This document shows positions 1-7,142 of a stretch of DNA of 9,423 nt, piece by piece (the first letter of the stretch is position 1; each line of letters opens with the position of its first letter). Source of the DNA: JABMRP01 sp964444795 (GTDB lineage: Bacteria > Planctomycetota > Planctomycetia > Pirellulales > Thermoguttaceae); assembly GCA_964444795.1 (NCBI GenBank), contig CAYUIQ010000308.1, positions 1 through 9,423 of the forward strand, given 5' to 3'. The position numbers and the translations under genes were made by a program. The notes under the pieces were generated by a model. That model was not told the DNA's origin, searched no databases, and worked only from the letters and a program-made list of their open reading frames with translations.

Positions 1-284
1 GCAAAATCGCGATCGCAGGTCACGCGGAACCGACCACTACGACAGGTGCGTCGCAGGCGTCGGGAGACATGGAGATCGTCCAGTTCGAGGATCGCCCGAG
101 GGTCGGGAGACCACCAGGCGAGCAACGCTTCCGATCCATCGATGACCGGCCAGGGGAAAATCCCCCGCGAGTAAGCGTCGAGCAGCCAATCGGGATCCAA
201 CCGTCCGCCCACCCCGAGCAGGCCGTCGGCGTCGGCATCTTCGGCTGGCGGAAAGAATCGCGATGGCGGCAAAGGGATCGTCAC
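1..284 (-). CDS. aat: Leucyl/phenylalanyl-tRNA--protein transferase, N-terminal part (runs off left edge)
   Basis: Reading the minus strand from a GTG at 284 gives an open frame to the window edge that starts MTIPLPPSRFFPPAEDADAD and continues with GLLGVGG, a LLDAYSRGIFPWPV segment, LAWWSPDPRAIL and LHVSRRLRRT. These are the N-terminal hallmarks of the Aat family: FPP...A..DGLL..GG, RGIFPW, WWSPDPR and LH.SRSLRR. Aat transfers Leu or Phe from aminoacyl-tRNA to proteins with N-terminal Arg or Lys, marking them for the Clp protease (N-end rule, cytoplasm). Only about 94 residues are present, so the catalytic C-terminal half is not visible. GTG is chosen because no ATG lies in frame ahead of the conserved region and the resulting N-terminus has the usual family length; the Shine-Dalgarno site is weak. 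The gene is divergent from the HAD gene at 537. The family call is firm; the exact start is less so. Confidence 0.9.
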   Translation of the reverse strand, partial: MTIPLPPSRFFPPAEDADADGLLGVGGRLDPDWLLDAYSRGIFPWPVIDGSEALLAWWSPDPRAILELDDLHVSRRLRRTCRSGRFRVTCDRDF

Positions 285-357
285 GGGTCGTGTCCGGGGA
301 GATAGTGTCGGATTTCCGGTCCCGGGCCCGACTGCCGCCGGAACCTGTCTGAAAAGT

Positions 358-439
358 CCGTACGATGGCCCTCCGAGGCCGTCGATATCATAGGGAAATT
401 GTGGCGAGTTCTCGACGGGCTCGGAGGCCCATCGTACAG
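358..439. repeat. Imperfect inverted repeat, 27-nt arms with ~28-nt spacer
   Basis: The arm at 358-384 and the reverse complement of 413-439 agree at 24 of 27 positions (my count). Both arms hold a core reading gtacgatgg...ctccgag in one orientation. The arms could fold into a long hairpin in RNA or a cruciform in DNA. The left arm recurs exactly (26 nt) in opposite orientation at 9166-9191. The word aagcctagc follows the right arm at 442-450 and also follows the distal copy at 9203-9212, so the repeat unit is longer than the arm. No transposase is nearby, so this is a REP- or MITE-like element of unknown function. It sits in the 252-nt gap between aat and the HAD gene, where I found no convincing promoter. 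Confidence 0.85.
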
Positions 440-536
440 GGAAGCCTAGCGAATCGGCCCCGTTTGTGCTACCGTACACGACACGTTTGCGGTCGCCACA
501 CATCCAGCCCCCCACCCATAGCTTTCGTTGCCAACG

Positions 537-1214
537 ATGCCCACACCCCGCCAGTTCGCGGCCGTCGTGTTCGACATGGACGGCCTGATGTTCAATTCCG
601 AAGAGATCTACTGGCTCGTGGGTGAAGAGGTCTGCCGCCGGCGGGGGTGCGTGTTTACCCGCCAGGTGAGCGACGAAATGATGGGTCTGCCGCCGGAAGC
701 CACCTTCGGGGTGATGATCGACCGGTTGGGGCTCGATGCCACCTGGCAGGAGTTGCTGGCCGAGTCGGAGCAATTGTACATCGAGTTGCTCGACGCCCAC
801 TTGGCGCCCATGCCGGGGTTGCTCGACCTGCTCGATGCCCTGGAACGTGCCGGTACGCGGAAGGCGATCGCCACCAGCAGCAGCCGGAAGCTGGTCGAGT
901 CGGTCTTGCCGCGGTTCGACCTACAGGATCGATTCCAGTTTACCCTGACGTCCGAGGACGTTACCCACGGCAAACCCGATCCGGAGATCTACCTTACCGC
1001 TGCCCAACGATTCGGCGCGTCGCCGGAAGACACTCTCGTGCTGGAAGACAGCCAGAACGGGTGCCGAGCGGGCGCCGCTGCCGGGGCATTCACGGTTGCC
1101 GTGCCCGGCCTTCACAGCCGCAACCACGATTTCGGCGTCGCCTCTCTGGTCGTCGACAGCCTGGCCGACCGCCGCTTGTGGAAGGTGTTGGATCTGGGTT
1201 GCGTAGGCACGTGA
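537..1214 (+). CDS. HAD-superfamily hydrolase (subfamily IA, beta-phosphoglucomutase-like)
   Basis: This 225-residue protein carries all four HAD motifs. Motif I is VFDMDGLMFNSE at residues 11-22, with nucleophile D13 and acid/base D15. Motif II is ATSSS at 112-116. Motif III is HGKPDPEIY at 144-152, with K146. Motif IV is LEDSQNGCRAG at 169-179, with E170 and D171. A helical cap of about 80 residues follows motif I, as in the beta-phosphoglucomutase/phosphatase branch. The protein is probably a cytoplasmic Mg-dependent phosphatase or phosphosugar mutase; the substrate cannot be read from sequence. The ATG at 537 is preferred over an in-frame TTG at 528 because it places motif I at the usual distance from the N-terminus. 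No clear Shine-Dalgarno site is visible. The next gene appears to have its own promoter, so this is probably a single transcription unit. It contrasts with the second HAD protein at 2871, which has lost most of these residues. Confidence 0.9.
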   Translation: MPTPRQFAAVVFDMDGLMFNSEEIYWLVGEEVCRRRGCVFTRQVSDEMMGLPPEATFGVMIDRLGLDATWQELLAESEQLYIELLDAHLAPMPGLLDLLDALERAGTRKAIATSSSRKLVESVLPRFDLQDRFQFTLTSEDVTHGKPDPEIYLTAAQRFGASPEDTLVLEDSQNGCRAGAAAGAFTVAVPGLHSRNHDFGVASLVVDSLADRRLWKVLDLGCVGT

Positions 1215-1226
1215 CGTAGATATAAT
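1199..1226 (+). promoter_or_regulatory. Predicted sigma70-type promoter for the cysteine-peptidase gene
   Basis: A perfect -10 hexamer TATAAT lies at 1221-1226, 16 nt after TTGCGT at 1199-1204 (3 of 6 to the -35 consensus). It overlaps the end of the upstream HAD gene and would start transcription near 1233, giving a leader of about 100 nt before the ATG at 1333. A perfect TATAAT is unlikely by chance in such GC-rich DNA, but the -35 match is modest and no start site has been measured. Confidence 0.5.
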
Positions 1227-1332
1227 CGCCGGAGTGCATGTACCCTGCCTTCACGGGGTGCCGGGTTCGCCCCCTTTGCGAGCCTGAGAGGACGAGCCAG
1301 CGAATTAGATTCTTTCCCCGAGGATCCTGCCA

Positions 1333-1773
1333 ATGCCGCTCATATCGAGAGCCTGTCCGGAGACCGTTGTCCAGTCACTTGAAAACAGTTGCTGGGCCGC
1401 AGTGTTGGAGTCCTGGTCGATCGTCGAGCCACGGATCCAGCGGCAGCACGAGCAGAATCTCATCGACCGGTGGGGAGAAGGTCCCACGGGCGGAATCACG
1501 CCTGCCCGAAAGTTGCCCACGGTCGCAGCCGAGTTTGGCATGGCGTACACCGGACTGGCGGGCGGCTATCTGGAAAACTACCTACGTCTGTACCTGCACG
1601 ACAGCCACATCTTCTGCGCCTACACGCTGCCCGGCTTCACACACGCGGTACTGATCTACATGCTGGGCCCGGACCGCCTGGCCTTCTTCGACCCCCACCG
1701 CGGCCATTACCGCGTCCGCGATCTGGAGTGGATCGAGCAGAAGGGCCCTTTTGCCGTCTTGCGCAAGGTCTAG
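1333..1773 (+). CDS. Small papain-like cysteine peptidase (C39/C70-like fold), stand-alone
   Basis: This 146-residue protein has the layout of a papain-fold peptidase. Q14 precedes a catalytic-type NSCWAAVLESW segment with C20-W21, the Gln oxyanion-hole and Cys nucleophile arrangement. A histidine follows in GFTHAVLIYM (H104) and an Asp in LAFFDPHRG (D120), giving a plausible Cys-His-Asp triad. The Q-x5-C-W spacing resembles AvrRpt2-type (C70) and Peptidase_C39_2-like domains. No signal peptide or membrane segment is visible, so it is predicted to be cytoplasmic. It has no attached substrate-binding domain or transporter, unlike bacteriocin-processing C39 peptidases. GAGGA at 1319-1323, nine nt before the ATG, supports the start. 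A candidate promoter lies at 1199-1226, and 300 nt separate the gene from the operon that follows. The substrate is unknown; a transpeptidase or deamidase role is also possible for this fold. Confidence 0.7.
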   Translation: MPLISRACPETVVQSLENSCWAAVLESWSIVEPRIQRQHEQNLIDRWGEGPTGGITPARKLPTVAAEFGMAYTGLAGGYLENYLRLYLHDSHIFCAYTLPGFTHAVLIYMLGPDRLAFFDPHRGHYRVRDLEWIEQKGPFAVLRKV

Positions 1774-1953
1774 CGGCGGAACACCCGGGTTGTCTACGCA
1801 TCAGGGCAGTGGCGAATGGCGCCTTCCCCAAGGGGCGTGGACATCCGAGAGAGGATCGTGCGGCGTAGCAACAGTGTGAGCGCCGCCGTCCGCGGCTGGG
1901 CGATAGACGAACATCCTTCAGGCGGGGGGGACGGGCACGCCGAAAGTCTCGTA

Positions 1954-1983
1954 TTGACCCTTAGCCGAAGGGCGTGTTACACT
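1954..1983 (+). promoter_or_regulatory. Predicted promoter of the five-gene operon
   Basis: TTGACC at 1954-1959 (5 of 6 to the -35 consensus) is followed after 18 nt by TACACT at 1978-1983 (4 of 6 to the -10 consensus), with an upstream TG at 1975-1976 forming an extended -10. Transcription would begin near 1990, leaving a leader of about 84 nt before the ATG at 2074. The promoter lies in the 300-nt gap 1774-2073, in which I see no other gene or clear terminator. A reading frame open from 1816 spans this promoter, which argues against the upstream start. Confidence 0.6.
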
Positions 1984-2073
1984 GCCGCGCGGGCGTTTAT
2001 TGCCGAACTGTCTCGCGATTTCTTCGGGGCCAGACGGTCGGTTCGGCCGGTACGATGGAGCGGAGGTGGCCGA

Positions 2074-2820
2074 ATGCTGAAGACACTGGGAGTTGTTTAC
2101 GCTTGCTGCGAGTCGGCCGACTATCGGCGGAAGATCTCTCGCCGGCTGGGCGGCAAATCGGTTTTGGAATGGGTCGTTCGCCGATCGACCGATTGCCAGC
2201 GGCTCGACGGTGTGATCGTGGTCACCGGCGAGAACCCGGAAAACGCGTTCATTGCCGACATGGTTCCCCCGGACGTACCCGTCTTCAAAGGCCGAAGCCC
2301 CGACGCGCTGGCGTTGTTTGCCGCGGCGATTGAGGAATATCCGGCCCATGCGGCCGTGCACATCCGGGCAGACAATCCGTTTCTCGATCCGGTGCTGCTG
2401 GATCAATTGGTCAGCACGGCCGACACCCGTGACGTGTGTGACTATGTGAGTTACTGCTTGCGCGACGGGCGTCCGGCCGTTCTGTCGCCGCTGGGTATCT
2501 TTGCCGAGTGGATTCGGGCCAAGGCGTTGCGCCGGGCCGCTCGCAAAGCGAAGACCGCCGAGGATCGTTGCGAGGTGGGCCGATACCTCTATTCCCATCC
2601 GGAGCTGTTCAATCTCCGGTTGATCCCCGCCCCGGCTCGCATCGAGCGTGACGAGGTCGAGGCCATGGCCCACATCGACGACCACTGGGAATGTGCCCAA
2701 ACAATGTACGAGGCGCTGGGCCCCGAAGCACTGGACTGGCAAAGGATTGCCGTTGTCTTGGACCGCCATCTGGCCATGCGTAAACAGGCGGTTCTCGACG
2801 GTCACGACTCCGGCCATTGA
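2074..2820 (+). CDS. SpsF/CMP-KDO-synthetase-like nucleotidyltransferase with atypical nucleotide-binding loop
   Basis: The 248-residue product follows the GT-A-like fold of SpsF and acylneuraminate cytidylyltransferases: a Rossmann start LGVVYACCES, LGGKSVLEWVVRR at 25-37, VIVVTGENPENA at 47-58, VPVFKG at 68-73, and HIRADNPFLDP at 96-106, where D100 matches the metal-binding Asp. The SpsF-like C-terminal block containing EDRCEVGRYLYSHPELFNL is also present. The family attaches CTP or another NTP to sugar acids or phosphates to make activated donors for surface glycans. The loop that normally reads ARMGSTRLPGK is here ACCESADYRRK (10-20): A, S and K are kept but both arginines and the Pro-Gly are lost, so substrate or activity may differ. 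The start at 2074 is chosen over 1816 because GGAGG at 2062-2066 sits 7 nt upstream, the conserved fold begins there, and a promoter lies between the two starts. It is the first gene of the operon. Confidence 0.78.
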   Translation: MLKTLGVVYACCESADYRRKISRRLGGKSVLEWVVRRSTDCQRLDGVIVVTGENPENAFIADMVPPDVPVFKGRSPDALALFAAAIEEYPAHAAVHIRADNPFLDPVLLDQLVSTADTRDVCDYVSYCLRDGRPAVLSPLGIFAEWIRAKALRRAARKAKTAEDRCEVGRYLYSHPELFNLRLIPAPARIERDEVEAMAHIDDHWECAQTMYEALGPEALDWQRIAVVLDRHLAMRKQAVLDGHDSGH

Positions 2821-2870
2821 AGACTGGCCGTTTTACGTCGCTGACGGAAATCGAAAGGAATCGACTTCCC

Positions 2871-3707
2871 ATGGGTATCACGAAGACCCGCGGCCCGGGA
2901 CGGGCCACTTCCTCATGGCCTAGGCCACAAGATAGTGCCGGCCAAGTCGCCCCGGAGGGGCAACCGATCATTCTGAGCCGGCCGCTGGCATGTCCGTGGT
3001 CCGGTCCGCCCGCCGCACTGCTCTTCGACACCGGCGACGTCCTCTACGACACGACGTCGTGGCGACGCTGGCTGCTCCAGCGGCTGGTGAACATGGGGCT
3101 GTATGCACATTACCGAAGCTTCTGGCGGGTCTGGGATCGGGAATTTCTGGTCGACGTGCATCGGGGGCTGCGAGACATGGACGAAGCGTTCGAATCGTTC
3201 CTCCGCTCGGCCGGCATGACCCCCGCCCAAATCGACGAAGTGCGGGCCTCCTGCCGTGCTCGCCGGGGAAAACTCCAAGCCGCGACGCGACTGCTGCCCG
3301 GGGTGCGCGACACGCTCGGGCAACTCAAGGCCGAGGGAGTCGTCCTCGGCGTGTTGGCCAATACCGATCGATCCGCCGACCAGATGCAGGAGCAACTCGC
3401 ACATCTGGGCCTGAAGGAGATCTTTGTCGCCGTGATTTCGTCGCTCGGCCTCGGTTGTGTCTTGCCCGAACCGGATGCCTACCGGGCGGCTCTGAAAGCC
3501 GTGGGGCTGCCCGCCGAGGAGGTTGCCTTCGTGGGGCACGACGCCGAAGAATTGGCCGGCGCCGCGGCCGTGGGTATGCGAACGGTGGCGTTCAATTTCG
3601 ATCCTCAAGCCGAAGCCGACGTGTGTCTGGCGCGTTTTGAGCAGTTGCAGTCCATCGCGTCCTCCGGCCCCCGGCGGGAGTCTTCCGCCCTATCGAGAAC
3701 TGGGTGA
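2871..3707 (+). CDS. HAD-like protein with degenerate catalytic motifs
   Basis: From the ATG at 2871 the protein has 278 residues: about 48 of poorly conserved N-terminus, then a HAD subfamily-I domain with helical cap. Motif I is LLFDTGDVLYDTT (50-62): nucleophile D53 is kept but the +2 acid/base Asp is G55, as in FDxGxV-type HADs such as YihX. The motif II position reads VLANTDRS, with A163 where Ser or Thr is usual. Motif III reads GCVLPEPDAY, with L198 in place of the catalytic Lys of GxxKPDPxIY. Motif IV reads FVGHDAEELAGAAAVGM, with H223 for the usual Asp, followed by D224. The fold is clear; ordinary phosphatase activity is doubtful. The ATG at 2871 has AGGA about 11 nt upstream; a TTG at 2817 overlapping the previous stop would add 18 residues. 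The 3' end overlaps the glycosyltransferase start (GTGA), implying translational coupling. Confidence 0.8.
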   Translation: MGITKTRGPGRATSSWPRPQDSAGQVAPEGQPIILSRPLACPWSGPPAALLFDTGDVLYDTTSWRRWLLQRLVNMGLYAHYRSFWRVWDREFLVDVHRGLRDMDEAFESFLRSAGMTPAQIDEVRASCRARRGKLQAATRLLPGVRDTLGQLKAEGVVLGVLANTDRSADQMQEQLAHLGLKEIFVAVISSLGLGCVLPEPDAYRAALKAVGLPAEEVAFVGHDAEELAGAAAVGMRTVAFNFDPQAEADVCLARFEQLQSIASSGPRRESSALSRTG

Positions 3708-5569
3708 TCGATTTGAACTGGCACGTCTACTGCCGGCACGATCTGGTCGCCCCCTCGACGGCGCTGAGTGAATGCCCGACGGAGCCGAGTGACTCGGCCC
3801 TTCTCCTGGAGGGCTCGTGGCCGGCCGAGTCGAGTCAGCCGAACCGGTGTTCGCTGGACGTGGTCATCGACGGGCGGCTCGCCTGGATCGATCGGCAGGC
3901 CGCCGCGCTGGCCGACGCCGCCGCGACGGCCGGCGATTCGCTCCACCACGGGGGCACGCTCGATTGGGTCTATCTCAACGCGCTGACGCTGCGGTATTAC
4001 TTCGTCAAATTGATTCGGCCGGTCGCCTTCTTTTCGGACGTTCGGCCGCTCGGCTCGGGTGATCGGCTGACCATTACGGCCGAAACCGATCGAGACGACG
4101 ACTACGTCGATATCCTGCGGAAATTGTGCCGCAACGCGGGAGCCGATTGTCGCGTCCTCTGGGTACGAGGCGCGGGCAAGGAAATCCTTCACCGCTTTCC
4201 TCCCAACGGTAAGCTGCGCCGGATGGCCGGATGGCTGGCCGAACACACCAATCCGAAGGTACGCCGCGGAGTTGGCGACCGGCGTATCGTGCTGCTGGGC
4301 AATCCTCGGCTGCTCGATCCGCTGGGCCGGCAACTACGCCGCTCGGGTTGCCAGCTCTGGTGGCTGTACGACCGGTTCGCGTGGCGCTCGTGGCTCACAT
4401 GGCGACGAAGCGGCGTCGGACAACTGACCTGCAACGTCGACCGCGGGCCAAGGGAACATCTCCACGTGCCCCTCGGCGAGGAGCTTTCCTGTCGCGGCGT
4501 AGACCTGACGCCGGTCGTGCGGCGATGGCTCCAGGCGCGTGTTGCCGGCCATGGCCAACGCCAGGCGCGCATGGTCGACCGGATCGATACCCATTTGCGG
4601 CGGATTCAGCCCCATGCGCTGGTGCTGGATGAAGATGCCACGCCGTTTGCCCGGGCGGCCGTGGCCGTGGCCCGACAACAGGAGATCGTGTCGCTGGTGC
4701 TTCAGCATGGCGTGCCCTGCTGCCGCTTCGGGTTTTCGCCGCTGGCCGCCGATCACCTATTGGCCTGGGGAGCGTCGTCGCGCAATCAACTAACGCGTTG
4801 GGACGTGCCGGAATCAAAGATCCACGTCACCGGTTCGCCCGCACACGACCGACTGTGTGAGCGTTTGAACCGTCCGCGACTTTCTCAACGGGCTACTAAC
4901 GACCGGCCACGCATCCTGCTCCTGGCGACCGTACCCCCGCGCGACAGCCGCCCCGATGCCGTGACCTTGCACCTGACGACCCGTTCCAACACCCGGCTCC
5001 TGGAGGCAGCTTTCGCTTCGGTGGCCCGGATTCCGGACGCCCAATTGCTCGTGAAGCTCCATCCTCGAACCCCGCGCGACGCCGTGGTCCAGCGGTTATG
5101 TGCGGCCTACCCGTCGCTTCGCGGCCGGGTGATTTGCCGGGGATCGCTATCGCGATGGCTTTCGGCGGTCGATTGCGTGCTCAGTTGCGGTTCCAGTGCC
5201 GGTGTCGAGGCCACGCTGGCCGGCCTGCCCGTCATCCAACTTCTTTCGCCCGGCTCGCGCGAGGTGCTGCCACACGGTCGTTGGGGATTGGTCGGCACAG
5301 CCGGCAACGAAGCGGAACTCGACGGCCTGCTGGCCGAGGTCCTCGACGGCCCGTGGCAAACCCTGTCGCGCGCCGATTCCCAGGTATTCGGCAATCACGG
5401 CACGCCGGCGGCGGTCGAAGCAGCCCGCGTGGTTCTGGAACATTGCAGCCGTCCGCCCTCGGGAGTTTATCAGCCGCCGCATTTTGAGAATGGTAACCCG
5501 AAGCGTGAGCGAGGAGAAACACGTCGGCTCGTTAAACGATGTAGCGACAAATCGAACCCCACGGACTAA
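3704..5569 (+). CDS. GT-B-like surface-polysaccharide glycosyltransferase with repeat-derived C-terminal tail
   Basis: This 621-residue protein has in its second half the pattern of capsule and surface-carbohydrate GT-B transferases (polysialyltransferase, CDP-glycerol glycerophosphotransferase and UDP-GlcNAc-epimerase-like folds). PHALVLDED lies at 303-311, LVLQHGVPC at 331-339, ADHLLAWG at 349-356, KIHVTGSPAHDRL at 372-384, LLVKLHPR at 448-455 and VDCVLSCGSSAGVEATLAG at 489-507, with a likely donor-binding Ser-Ser-x-Gly-x-Glu around E502. The first ~300 residues (including LRYYFVKLIRPV, 96-107) may form the acceptor domain; I recognise no named family there. No signal peptide or membrane span is visible, so it probably acts on the cytoplasmic side of the membrane. 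The start is a GTG at 3704 overlapping the HAD stop by 4 nt. Residues ~597-621 are encoded by a dispersed repeat, and the domain seems to end near 580. Donor and acceptor are unknown. Confidence 0.72.
   Translation: MIDLNWHVYCRHDLVAPSTALSECPTEPSDSALLLEGSWPAESSQPNRCSLDVVIDGRLAWIDRQAAALADAAATAGDSLHHGGTLDWVYLNALTLRYYFVKLIRPVAFFSDVRPLGSGDRLTITAETDRDDDYVDILRKLCRNAGADCRVLWVRGAGKEILHRFPPNGKLRRMAGWLAEHTNPKVRRGVGDRRIVLLGNPRLLDPLGRQLRRSGCQLWWLYDRFAWRSWLTWRRSGVGQLTCNVDRGPREHLHVPLGEELSCRGVDLTPVVRRWLQARVAGHGQRQARMVDRIDTHLRRIQPHALVLDEDATPFARAAVAVARQQEIVSLVLQHGVPCCRFGFSPLAADHLLAWGASSRNQLTRWDVPESKIHVTGSPAHDRLCERLNRPRLSQRATNDRPRILLLATVPPRDSRPDAVTLHLTTRSNTRLLEAAFASVARIPDAQLLVKLHPRTPRDAVVQRLCAAYPSLRGRVICRGSLSRWLSAVDCVLSCGSSAGVEATLAGLPVIQLLSPGSREVLPHGRWGLVGTAGNEAELDGLLAEVLDGPWQTLSRADSQVFGNHGTPAAVEAARVVLEHCSRPPSGVYQPPHFENGNPKRERGETRRLVKRCSDKSNPTD
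5485..5545. repeat. Planctomycete-type dispersed repeat (NPKRERG / TRSVSEE repeat) inside a coding end
   Basis: The stretch contains aacccgaagcgtgagcgagg, which reads NPKRERG in the glycosyltransferase frame, TRSVSEE in a second frame and SSLTLRVT on the opposite strand. I recall these peptides as recurrent in annotated planctomycete genomes, marking a short intergenic repeat; this is memory, not a search. The following cgtcggctcgttaaacgatg may belong to the same unit. Only one copy lies in this window, and its exact ends cannot be set here. It supplies the last ~25 codons of the glycosyltransferase gene, including the region just before its stop. Confidence 0.65.
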
Positions 5570-5578
5570 CGAAACCCG

Positions 5579-7132
5579 ATGAGCATCACGGCCGCCCCAC
5601 TCGCACCGAGCGCCCGAAAGGCGAGCGATCCGACGACCGTCGTGGCGCCGGTCACCGGTTGGCGGCGCGCGCTGGGCGACTGCGCGGTGGTCGGCGGGGC
5701 CACGACCGTGTGCCATCTGCTGGGAGCGGTGACCAGCCTGCTGTTGAAAATGCTCGTCAGTCCGGCCCAGATGGGTATCTGGCAGGCCTTGAAACTGGTG
5801 ATGAACTACGGCAACTACGCCAACCTGGGTATCAGCAAAGGGGCCACCCGCGAGTTGGCCGTCGCCCGCGGGCTCGGCGATACGCGCACCGCCGAGCACG
5901 GCCTTAATCTGGCTCATGCGGTCAACACACTCACCAGCCTGATCTACGCGGCCGTGTTGGTGGGCGCCGGCGCCTGGATCGGCTGTACGGGCACCGGCCC
6001 GTGGACCGCGGCATGGGCCTGGGGATTGGCTACCGTGGGCGTTCTGGCCGCCGTGCAGCGGTACGTTACCTTCCAGGTGACCATCTTGCGGACGCGGCAG
6101 GCCTTTACCACCTGTTCGAAGATATCGATCCTGGAAGCCGTGCTCACGCTGGTCGCCTGCGGCCTGGCCACTTGGTGCTGGGGACTGCCCGGCCTTTATG
6201 CGGGAACCCTGGTCGTGATGCTGGGCACGCTCATATTCCTCCACCGTAGCGGAGCGGTTGGGTTGTCGTGGGCCTGGGATACGGCCGAGATCCGTCGCCT
6301 CGTGGTCATCGGGGCGCCGATTCTACTGGCCGGCACCGTCTCCTCGCTGTTCCGCTCGTTGGATCGTTTGATGATCCTCGGTTACCTTCCCGACCGCGAG
6401 TTTCAACTGGGCTGTTACTCGCTGACCTTGATGGTGACCGTCCAGTTGTACGGTTTGGCCAACATGATGTCGGTGGTCATGGGGCCGCGTTATGGAGAGA
6501 TGTACGGTCGCCACGGCCGGCGCCGCGACGTGGCCCGGTTGGCGGCCCGGGCCAGCGAACTTCAGGCGGCCGCCATCGCACTGCCCGCGGCCATCGCACT
6601 GACCGTCGCACCGCCGCTGCTGGGCTGGTTGCTGCCCGACTATCAAACCGGCTTGGTCCCGTTGGCGTGGCTCATACCGGGCGCGGTTGCTTTGGCCGTG
6701 GCGCTTCCGGCCGGTCAATATCTCGTGGCCGTCGATCACCAGCGCCGGGCCTTGGTGGCCGTCTCGATCGCCACCGTGTTGGCCGCCGTGGGTAATCACG
6801 TCGCACTGGCCGGTGGGCATGGGCTGGCAGGCGTTGCCGTGGCCACCTCACTGGGCTACGCCGCGTACTTAGTCATTCTGGTGGCCGGTTCCCTGTGGAA
6901 GGAGCTGGAGCGTGGCGATCGGATTCGGTATGTCGGCATGCTCGGTCTGGCGGTGGTGCCGGTCATGGCGTCGGCATTGCTGCTGGAACGGCTCTGGCCG
7001 GCCGTTTCCTGCCGGTTCAGTGAAACCGTCTTCAAGGTCGCCGTTGTCCTGGTTCTGTGGATCGTGACCACCGCCGTCGGATGGCACGCCGGCCGATGGA
7101 GCCAGCAGATACGAAAACCGGCCGGGGAGTGA
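5579..7132 (+). CDS. Wzx-type polysaccharide/oligosaccharide flippase (MOP superfamily)
   Basis: The 517-residue protein is largely hydrophobic, with roughly 12-14 predicted membrane segments (for example 34-58, 115-135, 145-165, 185-220, 240-262, 276-300, 330-352, 360-400, 415-438, 452-470 and 484-502) after a ~30-residue cytoplasmic N-terminus. The segment SPAQMGIWQALKLVMNYGNY (61-80) followed by NLGISKGATRELA, and the central GAPILLAGTVSSLFRSLDRL (246-265) ending in a conserved-type Asp-Arg, are typical of Wzx/RfbX flippases that move lipid-linked glycans from the cytoplasmic to the outer leaflet. It starts 9 nt after the glycosyltransferase stop with no strong Shine-Dalgarno site, so translation probably depends on the upstream gene. 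Neighbours on both sides fit glycan assembly. The cargo cannot be read from sequence; no Wzy polymerase or ABC exporter is in the window. Confidence 0.85.
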   Translation: MSITAAPLAPSARKASDPTTVVAPVTGWRRALGDCAVVGGATTVCHLLGAVTSLLLKMLVSPAQMGIWQALKLVMNYGNYANLGISKGATRELAVARGLGDTRTAEHGLNLAHAVNTLTSLIYAAVLVGAGAWIGCTGTGPWTAAWAWGLATVGVLAAVQRYVTFQVTILRTRQAFTTCSKISILEAVLTLVACGLATWCWGLPGLYAGTLVVMLGTLIFLHRSGAVGLSWAWDTAEIRRLVVIGAPILLAGTVSSLFRSLDRLMILGYLPDREFQLGCYSLTLMVTVQLYGLANMMSVVMGPRYGEMYGRHGRRRDVARLAARASELQAAAIALPAAIALTVAPPLLGWLLPDYQTGLVPLAWLIPGAVALAVALPAGQYLVAVDHQRRALVAVSIATVLAAVGNHVALAGGHGLAGVAVATSLGYAAYLVILVAGSLWKELERGDRIRYVGMLGLAVVPVMASALLLERLWPAVSCRFSETVFKVAVVLVLWIVTTAVGWHAGRWSQQIRKPAGE

Positions 7133-7142
7133 GAGCTTACAC

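Noticed and set aside
365..625. Short frame starting MALRGRRYH
   Set aside because: It is encoded by the inverted repeat and then overlaps the HAD gene in another frame.
1816..2073. Upstream extension of the SpsF-like gene to an ATG at 1816
   Set aside because: The extra 86 residues resemble no domain, span a good promoter, and precede a strong GGAGG site placed for the ATG at 2074.
1918..2817. 299-codon open frame on the minus strand
   Set aside because: Antisense to the SpsF-like gene, with no recognisable domain; it would also cover the operon promoter.
5147..6244. 365-codon open frame on the minus strand
   Set aside because: It lies across the glycosyltransferase/flippase junction, has low-complexity Gly/Arg/Gln-rich content, matches no family I know, and includes the repeat-encoded SSLTLRVT peptide. 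High-GC antisense shadow.
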